From: Candidatus Pelagisphaera phototrophica
GTDB taxonomy: Bacteria > Verrucomicrobiota > Verrucomicrobiia > Opitutales > Opitutaceae
Assembly (NCBI RefSeq): GCF_014529625.1
Contig: NZ_CP076039.1
Coordinates: 2,542,001-2,606,000 of the forward strand
Length of the DNA: 64,000 nucleotides
Reading direction: 5' to 3'
Under the pieces are notes generated by a model that was not told where the DNA came from, searched no databases, and worked only from the letters and a program-made list of their open reading frames with translations. Made by a program: the position numbers and the translations under genes. Shown here piece after piece: positions 9,015-16,453 of this stretch (positions are counted from its first letter, which is position 1; every line of letters starts with the position of its first letter).

Positions 9015-9593
9015 ATGTCTAATCCTTTCAAAATGATCAAAAAAACGTCCAAAACTCCACTACGCTTCTTATCCGCAGCTATGTCGATCGCTGCGCTTTT
9101 CACACTAGGCTGCTCCCAAGATACGTCCGAAACGCGCACGGCTCACGTTCATAGCCATGATGAGGATCATGATTCCACGTATCACGACGAAGTCGCCCAT
9201 CAAGATGACGGCGAAAAATCGGAAGGAGGACCCAATGGAGGACGCCTGATAACAAGTGTGGAGCCCGCCGTAGAGTTCATCGTGCAGGAGGACAGAACTG
9301 TCGTAATCCAGCTGCTCGATGAAAACCGGAACCCAGTAACTCCAACGAACCAGGTGATAACTCTCATTGGCGGAGAACGGACCAGTCCGACCTCGCTCGC
9401 ATTTGCCAAGAAGGGTAATCGACTCGTATCAGACCAGCCGATTCTAGAAGGCGCCAGCATTCCGGTCGTACTGCAGATCATGGCCTCAGCCAACGCCGCC
9501 GTCGTTCGGGAAAAGTTCAACATAAACCTGAGCGAATGCCCCACCTGCGACTACCAGGAGTACGCTTGCGTCTGCGGTCACGATAACCATTGA
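9015..9593 (+). CDS. His-rich putative lipoprotein of the metal-efflux operon
   Basis: Not a family I can name. I start it at the ATG at 9015 because a longer in-frame start would lie inside the RND gene. The 192-residue product has a basic N terminus, a hydrophobic core and a lipobox-like FTLGC near residue 33, so it is probably a lipoprotein. A His/Asp-rich segment follows (HVHSHDEDHDSTYHDE), then a beta-rich domain of about 100 residues, and a Cys/His-rich C terminus (ECPTC...CVCGHDNH). The composition and the position directly after the RND pump suggest periplasmic metal capture or delivery. Confidence 0.72.
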   Translation: MSNPFKMIKKTSKTPLRFLSAAMSIAALFTLGCSQDTSETRTAHVHSHDEDHDSTYHDEVAHQDDGEKSEGGPNGGRLITSVEPAVEFIVQEDRTVVIQLLDENRNPVTPTNQVITLIGGERTSPTSLAFAKKGNRLVSDQPILEGASIPVVLQIMASANAAVVREKFNINLSECPTCDYQEYACVCGHDNH

Positions 9594-9827
9594 GCGCATT
9601 CCAAAGAAGTCGAACTCTTGAAGAGTGTCCAGAGACAGGATCCAGCAGCTCGAGGGTACCGGGCAATCGCCGAGCACCCGCAGATCGTAATACAAGCTTC
9701 GAAATCGCCTACTACCCATTTTGACTAAGAGGTAAACAGATCGCCTGGTAGCGATCTATTGGAGCTGAACGATTCCGCTCAAACGAAACTTGCTTGTCCC
9801 TTATCCTAGATCTAGGCTGAAGGGCAA

Positions 9828-10235
9828 ATGAGTCGAAGCATTCTTCCGATCCTATTGGCACTGGCCGCCATCTTGTCATTTGACCTCTGCACCGAGGCGA
9901 AAGAGCCGGAAACTTGCGGCCCCTACACAGCTTTGGAGCGCAACACGGAGATCGTTAAGGACGTCAAGGTTTCCGCGACGGGAAGGGTCTACCTCCTTAT
10001 CAATCCGACGCACAAGGAGAAGGAGATCGTCCTCAAGAACTCTCAGCAGTTCAAAGCAGGCTACCGCAACTGGTACAATGGCGAGAAAGAGCTCGTTTCA
10101 GCATCCAACCAGGGCAAAGCCCCCAGCGAGTATAACGAATGGGTAGAAACCTCAGCCAACTACATCGAGTATTACATGGATGGAGACATCATTCTTCATC
10201 TAGTAAAATCCGAAGTACACACTTTCCAGAAATAG
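9828..10235 (+). CDS. Hypothetical exported protein
   Basis: Unrecognised 135-residue protein with a clear signal peptide (residues 1-24, ending TEAKEP). It has an AAGGG ribosome-binding site four to five bases before the ATG. The mature part is mixed alpha/beta with many charged residues and no Cys pair or known motif. It lies 37 nt before the antiporter gene on the same strand and may be co-transcribed with it. No function can be assigned. Confidence 0.68.
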   Translation: MSRSILPILLALAAILSFDLCTEAKEPETCGPYTALERNTEIVKDVKVSATGRVYLLINPTHKEKEIVLKNSQQFKAGYRNWYNGEKELVSASNQGKAPSEYNEWVETSANYIEYYMDGDIILHLVKSEVHTFQK

Positions 10236-10272
10236 AGGCTCTTAAACCTAGTTTTCTACAAAGTCGCGATCC

Positions 10273-12612
10273 ATGCACGAACACTCGATTCTCACCGATC
10301 TCGCTTGGATTCTCCTTTCTGCCGCCGCCGCAGCCCTTATACTACAACGCTTTAGGATTCCGCTCCTGATCGGCTACCTCGTAGCGGGGTTTCTCGTCGG
10401 GCCCCACCTCGGCTTGTGGCCTACTCTGGTAGTACTGGAGAACGTACAGGAGCTCAGCGAGCTCGGCGTCATTTTTCTCCTTTTCTATCTAGGGCTCGAA
10501 TTCGATTTCAGCCGGTTGAAGCGGGTTTTCGGTCCCGCATCGGCCGCACTGATCCTGCAAACGCTCACGATGCTTTCGCTGGGCATGGAGGCAAGCCGCT
10601 GGCTTGGACTCTCCAGCGTGGACGGATGGTTTCTCGGAGGGCTTCTCTCGATCAGCTCGTCCATGGTATCCGTCAAACTGATTCGCGAGCGAGGGCTCTT
10701 CAACAAGCCGCACACGAACCTCACCATAGGCGTTCTAATCCTCGAGGACGTTCTGGCGATACTCCTTCTCGTCCTCTTAAGTGGAATGGCTACGGAGGGC
10801 ACCATGAACGTCGTAGCGGTCGGCCGCTCTATCTTGTTCATAGGGATTTTTACGGTGCTTATTTTCCTGATCGGCAAGCTGGGCGCTCGCCGGCTCGCCC
10901 GATTCCTAGCTGTTCATGGCACGACGGAGCTGATCACCATGGCCTCGCTAGGGCTCATCTTCCTGATCGGGTTACTCGCCCACAAATTCAACTTTTCATG
11001 GGCCCTGGGTGGCTTTCTGGCGGGAGCGATCTTCTCCCGTTCCCATCTCGCACAGAAGATCGAGCTTCTAACCGAGCCCCTTCGGGACATGTTCAGCGCC
11101 ATGTTTTTCGTAACAGTGGGCATGCTCATCGACCCCAAGGCTCTCATATCAAATGCCCCCATTATTCTCGGACTGTCGGTAGTCGTTATCTTGTGCAAAT
11201 TCTCCTCCTGCTGGCTCGGCTTTTTCCTCGTAGGTCGGTCTCCAAGGGACGCTTCGCGAGCTGCTCTCATTAAGTCTCAAATCGGCGAGTTCAGCTTTGT
11301 CATCGTGGCAATCGGCACCGCGCATGGAGCCACCAGCACCGACCTACAGTCAGTCGTTTCCGGTGTGGCGTTCATAACGATTCTAGCAACTCCTACCCTC
11401 GTCCAGAACGAAGGCCGCATTCTCCGCCTCACCAGTCGGCTATCGCCAAAGGCCCTTGTCAATTTCTGCACGCTCTATTCGCAGTGGATCGACACGGTCC
11501 GTCTTTCATTGAGTCGCAGCGTATTTCTCAAGCTCGCCAAAAAACCCTTTACCCTAATCAGTATCCATTTTTTAATTATAATGGCGATTATCATCGCGGC
11601 AGCTCTTGTATCCGCCCGATTGCCGGTACCCAACTTCCTCCCTTTGTCGCAAGACCTCTTCCAGCAGTCCGTCTTTCTGCTATCGGTTCTCTTCTCGCTA
11701 CCCTTTTTGGTCGACACCATGAGAAACCTGAACGTCCTCGTTTGGCTCTTCTCTGACACAGCCCTAAGTAGGCCCGCCTTTCAGCAGTTCTCCAAGGGGA
11801 TCTACCGCTCCGCTTTCAACGGGCTGATCCTGCTTATTCTGCTAATGTTCTACGGTAGCGTATTCCTGCTCGTAGCCGCCAAGTACTTCCCTACAGGATA
11901 CGCCTTCGTCGCCTTCCTTATGATAACCGGAGTGGTCGGTTGGGTATTCTGGAAGAAGCTCGTGCACATGCACCACAATTGGGAGACCGCCGTCGTTAAG
12001 TCTATGGCGAGCGAAGTGCAGGATCGCATTTCGCAAAAGATTTCGACTAACTTGGAGGCTCTCGAGTCACGCGAGCCCTGGGATGTAAGCGTGGAACCCG
12101 TCATATTGAGCCCCGATTCCAAATGGGTAGGCATGGAGGTACGGGAAATCGATCTGCTGGCCAATACCGGTGCCCTGATTGCGGGTATTGAACGAAACGG
12201 TTTCGAACTCGTGAGCATTGACCCGGTCACCCATCTCTACCCCAATGACCAGATATTCCTTTTAGGCGAGAGTGATCAACTAAAGCAGGCCAACAATTAC
12301 CTAAACCAGAGGAGCGAGGACGGGTCGTCAAAAACCGAACCGTTCGTTTTTAAGCGGGAAATCATTCCACCTCTTTGCAGCTGGATCGGTATGCGCATAC
12401 AGGATACTGAAATTCGAACCCGATTCCAGATTACCATTGTCGGCATCCAGAAGGGTGAAAATCGCATCATAGGTCCTTCGCCCGAGCAAATTCTCGATGA
12501 GGGAGACCTCATCCTCCTCATGGGATCAAGTGATAAACTGAAAAACTTCAAGCGCGAGCTTAGCCAGAAAACCAATCCCGACGACATCAACTCTGACTTT
12601 TCTGAGGATTAG
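10273..12612 (+). CDS. CPA2-family monovalent cation:proton antiporter with two C-terminal RCK_C (TrkA-C) domains
   Basis: Inner-membrane K+ or Na+/H+ antiporter of 779 residues. Residues 1-380 form the CPA2 exchanger core, with typical LIGYLVAGFLVGPHLGLW and FLLFYLGLEFD stretches. Residues about 420-560 add four or five further helices in place of the TrkA-N Rossmann domain found in KefB/KefC. Two RCK_C ligand-binding modules follow at about 600-680 and 690-765, each ending in a DxIxLLG-type strand. Ligand-gated cation efflux is inferred from these modules. The ion cannot be read from the sequence. Confidence 0.87.
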   Translation: MHEHSILTDLAWILLSAAAAALILQRFRIPLLIGYLVAGFLVGPHLGLWPTLVVLENVQELSELGVIFLLFYLGLEFDFSRLKRVFGPASAALILQTLTMLSLGMEASRWLGLSSVDGWFLGGLLSISSSMVSVKLIRERGLFNKPHTNLTIGVLILEDVLAILLLVLLSGMATEGTMNVVAVGRSILFIGIFTVLIFLIGKLGARRLARFLAVHGTTELITMASLGLIFLIGLLAHKFNFSWALGGFLAGAIFSRSHLAQKIELLTEPLRDMFSAMFFVTVGMLIDPKALISNAPIILGLSVVVILCKFSSCWLGFFLVGRSPRDASRAALIKSQIGEFSFVIVAIGTAHGATSTDLQSVVSGVAFITILATPTLVQNEGRILRLTSRLSPKALVNFCTLYSQWIDTVRLSLSRSVFLKLAKKPFTLISIHFLIIMAIIIAAALVSARLPVPNFLPLSQDLFQQSVFLLSVLFSLPFLVDTMRNLNVLVWLFSDTALSRPAFQQFSKGIYRSAFNGLILLILLMFYGSVFLLVAAKYFPTGYAFVAFLMITGVVGWVFWKKLVHMHHNWETAVVKSMASEVQDRISQKISTNLEALESREPWDVSVEPVILSPDSKWVGMEVREIDLLANTGALIAGIERNGFELVSIDPVTHLYPNDQIFLLGESDQLKQANNYLNQRSEDGSSKTEPFVFKREIIPPLCSWIGMRIQDTEIRTRFQITIVGIQKGENRIIGPSPEQILDEGDLILLMGSSDKLKNFKRELSQKTNPDDINSDFSED

Positions 12613-12694
12613 GCTCGAACCCGTGGTTAGCGCTCGTCGCCCCAACACTATTTCCTAGCTTGCCACGTCTATTGCTAAACCCTTCAATGGATCC

Positions 12695-13483
12695 GTGAAA
12701 TCAATTCTCGACGGCATCGGAAAAGTTCTGGCTAGGCACCTATCCCAACCCACCCAGCGGGAACCCCGCGGAGCCACCGCCCCGCCCGAGAAACTGAGAT
12801 CCACCCTAAGGAAGGGAGATGTCCTACTAGTAGAGGGCGCAAGCCGCTTTAGCGTAGCCATCAAGTACCTAACTCAGTCCACCTGGTCCCACGCAGCGCT
12901 CTACATTGGCGATGCCGTAGACCCTCCCGAAGAAGGCGAAGACGCTCGGGTAATTGTGGAAGCCGACATACGCGAAGGCATTCGGCTGATGCCACTGTCG
13001 ATTTATTACGAGCGCCATACCCGCATTTGCCGTCCGGTCGGACTAAGCACTGAGGAAATCGACAGCCTCGTCGACTACGCCGTATCCAGAATTGGCGGCC
13101 GGTACGACCTGAAGAACATCTTTGACCTCGCACGCTACCTCATCCAACGCCCCCCTGTACCCGGGCATTGGAGACGGCGACTCCTTTCCATTGGCAGTGG
13201 CGACCCAACTCGTGCGATCTGCTCATCACTTATCGCTCAGGCGTTCCACTCAGTCAGCTACCCCATCCTACCTGAATTTGTTCGCTATGAGTCGGCGGAC
13301 CCTAGACGCCCCGGAATCGAAAAAGAGTACGCTCATATCAGGCACCATAGCCTCTTCGCTCCCAGCGACTTTGATCTGTCACCCTACTTCGACGTAATCA
13401 AGCCCACCGTCGAATACGGATTCAACCCCAAAGACATCAACTGGAGACACCCCTACGAGGCCATCGCCGACGCCCACGAATAA
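12695..13483 (+). CDS. YiiX/YebB-like (NlpC/P60 superfamily) cysteine hydrolase
   Basis: Circularly permuted papain-fold hydrolase of 262 residues. The expected triad parts are visible: His66 in STWSHAALYIGD, an acidic residue E89, and Cys176 in AICSSLIAQAF. Relatives cleave peptide, amide or lipid bonds; the substrate here is unknown. There is no signal peptide. The start is GTG at 12695, because the nearby ATG is out of frame. It lies 82 nt after the antiporter and converges on the sulfatase gene with a gap of only 17 nt. Confidence 0.75.
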   Translation: MKSILDGIGKVLARHLSQPTQREPRGATAPPEKLRSTLRKGDVLLVEGASRFSVAIKYLTQSTWSHAALYIGDAVDPPEEGEDARVIVEADIREGIRLMPLSIYYERHTRICRPVGLSTEEIDSLVDYAVSRIGGRYDLKNIFDLARYLIQRPPVPGHWRRRLLSIGSGDPTRAICSSLIAQAFHSVSYPILPEFVRYESADPRRPGIEKEYAHIRHHSLFAPSDFDLSPYFDVIKPTVEYGFNPKDINWRHPYEAIADAHE

Positions 13484-13500
13484 CTTTTTGAATTCATAAT

Positions 13501-14847
13501 TCAATTACGGTAAGAACTCGAAAGATTGTCCCTCAATGCCCTCAGGTCTTTAAAACGATCGGGTTCGATGCGCATGAGGTTTCGCTTCTCGTAAGGATCC
13601 TTGGCGACATTGAAAAGGAACTCGCCGTCGTCCGGAGTCTGCAAGTACTTCCAGTCGCCAGACCTTACCGCGCTCCAGGGATTTCGCCCAAGCTCAGCGT
13701 GCACTCCTAACTCCCAGAAAAGCATACGTTCGCTCCACCCAATTCCTTCAATCATCACTGAAGACAAATTTCTTCCATCCAGCCTCGATTCATCTGAGGC
13801 AATCCCTGCCAAACTGCAAAAAGTGGGGAACAGATCCAGAGAACTGCAAACAACGTCGCTTGCGTTCCCCGCCTCAATTTTGCCCGGCCAACGCATGATA
13901 CAAGGAACCCGCAAACCACCTTCAAACAAAGTAGCTTTATCTCCGCGATAAGGTAGATTGTTTCCCCCATACACCGGATCTCCTCCATGGTCTGTGAGAA
14001 AGATGACGAGCGTGTCTTCAGAAAGACCATTCGCATCCAGTGCCTCGATGACCTTTCCCACTCCGTCGTCAAGCGAAACGGTCATCGCTGCGAATTCCCG
14101 ACGAACCTTGTCCTCAATTCCAGATACTCGCCTCAAGTCCTCAGCCTGCGGCTGCATGATGTTGATTGGCGTCCGAGTGCTGGGACTCCACCCTTTTCCA
14201 AAATGAGGCGCATTGTAAGCCAGGTACAGGAAGAACGGATCTTCCTCGTCCTCTCGATCTTCAAGATATGAAATTGCCTCGTCAGTTATCAGTTCAGTCG
14301 CGTAGCCATTCTCACTCACATGAACCTCCTGGTGATACCAGTCTGGTATATTGCCATACGTCATCGTGAAAAAGTCGATACAACCGCCTGTATGACCGAT
14401 GAAGGAATTAAATCCGTGGCGGGTTGGGAGCAGATCTTTCCCGCCGTGACCCAAATGCCACTTTCCAATCAAGGCAGTGTCGTACCCCGATTCTCTAAGT
14501 TTCTCCGCAATAGTCGTTTCACTTTGCTGGATACCGGTTTCCTTATGCTCATCCGCCATGAACATCAATGCGCTCAGCAACTGGTCTTTGGACCGACTTG
14601 GATTCTGACCTGTCAGCAAACCGAATCGTGAAGGCGTGCAAATCGACGAGGCGGAATACCATTGCTCGAATTTCAACCCCTCGCTCGCCAGTCGATCAAT
14701 ATTAGGGGTTGGAATTTCACTCCCATAGCACCCGACATCGTTGATCCCCTGATCATCGGTAAAAATGAGAAGGATATTGGGCCGGTCCGCTGCGAGCGAT
14801 GTCGAGGCGAGGCATAGCGAGACAATAAGGGCTCGAAGAAAACGCAT
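13501..14847 (-). CDS. Secreted type I (FGly) sulfatase
   Basis: Exported sulfate-ester hydrolase of 448 residues. A signal peptide (residues 1-19) precedes the alkaline-phosphatase-fold sulfatase domain. The metal-binding DD pair is at 31-32, and the C70-T-P-S-R74 motif contains the Cys that is converted to formylglycine. A second signature, GKWHLG, is also present. It probably removes sulfate from algal or animal polysaccharides, as such enzymes do in marine Verrucomicrobiota. No anaerobic sulfatase-maturating enzyme or FGE lies in the window. A second, distant sulfatase is at 46.3 kb. Confidence 0.92.
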   Translation of the reverse strand: MRFLRALIVSLCLASTSLAADRPNILLIFTDDQGINDVGCYGSEIPTPNIDRLASEGLKFEQWYSASSICTPSRFGLLTGQNPSRSKDQLLSALMFMADEHKETGIQQSETTIAEKLRESGYDTALIGKWHLGHGGKDLLPTRHGFNSFIGHTGGCIDFFTMTYGNIPDWYHQEVHVSENGYATELITDEAISYLEDREDEEDPFFLYLAYNAPHFGKGWSPSTRTPINIMQPQAEDLRRVSGIEDKVRREFAAMTVSLDDGVGKVIEALDANGLSEDTLVIFLTDHGGDPVYGGNNLPYRGDKATLFEGGLRVPCIMRWPGKIEAGNASDVVCSSLDLFPTFCSLAGIASDESRLDGRNLSSVMIEGIGWSERMLFWELGVHAELGRNPWSAVRSGDWKYLQTPDDGEFLFNVAKDPYEKRNLMRIEPDRFKDLRALRDNLSSSYRN

Positions 14848-15046
14848 GGAAAAGTTTCACTCAAAAAGCATCCGATAATCAAGACAGGAGATTTTTACAG
14901 GGATTCTCCGGGCAGCCAAATCGTCGCGCCAGCACTAGCACTATTCCGCGTTTCTGGAGCACCTGATACGGAACATCGCAAGCGCTGGAACAACAGAGAA
15001 GACGAATCGAACTTACCGAGCGGATAATATATTTTTAGAACCCAAT

Positions 15047-15110
15047 GTAGGAGCGGCTTTACGCCGCTATCATGCCAACCGAGGATAGCGGTGTAAAACC
15101 GCTCTATCCG
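15047..15110. repeat. BIME-like pair of inverted REP-type hairpins
   Basis: Two hairpins face each other. The left arm contains AGCGGC-tttac-GCCGCT and the right arm AGCGGT-gtaaa-ACCGCT. The arms are also roughly inverted copies of each other around the spacer. The unit opens with GTAGGAGCGGCTTTACGCCG, much like classic REP sequences. It lies in the 390-bp gap between the sulfatase and the aldo/keto reductase, which otherwise shows no gene. A related GCTTTACGCCGCGATC fragment occurs near 51953. Confidence 0.7.
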
Positions 15111-15238
15111 TTCGCAAACTCTGTAATTAACCTAATCAATCCAGAAACCTTTAACCAAAGCAGGCAAGATGTTAAATTTATCTATGTACTCCGCGGAATC
15201 TGTCGCTAAAACAGCCCTTTGTCTCAAATACACTCTTT

Positions 15239-16294
15239 ATGAAAAACCGATACTTAGGAAATTCCGGATTAGCCGTTTCACGCGTGTGCTTAGGCACCAT
15301 GACTTTTGGAAAATCTGATTGGGGGTGCGACCAGCAAGCCTCCCAAGAGATGGTAGATGCTTACATCGATGCCGGAGGCAATTTCATCGACACTGCAGAT
15401 CTTTACGCAGAAACCGCGTCGGAGACAATCCTAGGAAAAACGCTAAAAGGAAAGAACCGCGACAATCTTGTAATCGCATCCAAGTGCTGGTTCCCTTTGA
15501 ATGCCACCCCGAATGCTAGAGGCCTCTCTCGCAAGCACATCGTGGAAGCCTGCGAGGCTTCTCTCAAGCGCATGGATCTCGACTACATTGACCTCTACCA
15601 GATCCATGGTCCCGACCCCTATACCCCAATCGAAGAGACCATGAGCGCCCTCAACGATCTGGTAACGTCCGGAAAGGTAAGATACATCGGCTGCTCCAAT
15701 CTCTATGCCTGGCAGCTCGTCAAGGCAAACGCCGTGGCTCAGAAAAACGGATACGCCCCTTTCATTTCAGGTCAGTACCTTTACAATCTAATCCGACGCG
15801 ACATTGAAACGGAAATCATCCCCGCGTGTGCAGACCAGGGAATGGGCGTCCTGTGCTGGAGTCCCCTAGCGAGTGGACTTCTAACAGGAAAATACCGCGG
15901 GGTCGATATACCCGAACCGGGTTCAAGATTTAAAGAAATGGGGGAAATCCTAAATGAACGATTCATCTGGAACGAGGCTCTCGAACTGGTCGATCTGGTC
16001 TGTGAAATCGCCGAGGAGCTTGGTAAAAATCCCGTATCTGTGTCCTTGTCTTGGCTACTAAAAGACTACGCTATTACATCTGTGTTGGCAGGAGCCCGCT
16101 CGGTTGAGCAACTCGCGCCGTCACTCGAATCCGGTGATTGGGATCTCCCGCGAGAGCATTACGACCGTCTCACCCAAAAACTTCCGCGAGAGCATGGCTA
16201 CCCTTGCGACTGGATGAAGATAACCCTTCTTTCGAATTTCACAAAAACGGAACTCGAACCCAATCGAGCCCAGCGCTTTCCGCCTTTGGCCTAA
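15239..16294 (+). CDS. Aldo/keto reductase
   Basis: NADPH-dependent oxidoreductase of the YajO/Tas-like subgroup, 351 residues, cytoplasmic TIM barrel. The family signature is present: catalytic Asp and Tyr in DTADLYAE, Lys in IASK, and His in DLYQIHGPD. The cofactor-binding C terminus includes SVLAGARSVEQL. The substrate is unknown. It is a single gene: BIME-like DNA precedes it and an inverted repeat follows, separating it from the converging PhoD-like gene. Confidence 0.88.
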   Translation: MKNRYLGNSGLAVSRVCLGTMTFGKSDWGCDQQASQEMVDAYIDAGGNFIDTADLYAETASETILGKTLKGKNRDNLVIASKCWFPLNATPNARGLSRKHIVEACEASLKRMDLDYIDLYQIHGPDPYTPIEETMSALNDLVTSGKVRYIGCSNLYAWQLVKANAVAQKNGYAPFISGQYLYNLIRRDIETEIIPACADQGMGVLCWSPLASGLLTGKYRGVDIPEPGSRFKEMGEILNERFIWNEALELVDLVCEIAEELGKNPVSVSLSWLLKDYAITSVLAGARSVEQLAPSLESGDWDLPREHYDRLTQKLPREHGYPCDWMKITLLSNFTKTELEPNRAQRFPPLA

Positions 16295-16306
16295 ATCTAA
16301 GTAACG

Positions 16307-16375
16307 GTAGTGGGCGATCTCCGAGCGCCCACCAACTATAAAATTCCTGAGGGCGCTCGAAGATCGCCCGCTAAC
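16307..16375. repeat. Inverted repeat of the GGGCGATCTCCGAGCGCCC family
   Basis: Left arm GTAGTGGGCGATCTCCGAGC (from 16307) pairs with right arm GCTCGAAGATCGCCCGCTAA (ending about 16374). The loop is about 20 nt. It lies between two convergent genes, so its RNA hairpin could end both transcripts. Related copies are at 27853-27926 and, more decayed, at 22514-22583. Confidence 0.7.
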
Positions 16376-16453
16376 TTAAAAAAAAACCTCGGGACTTGAC
16401 CCAGGGATACTCTATTGGCCACGCATAACCGATATTCGGTCAAGTACGCAGTC

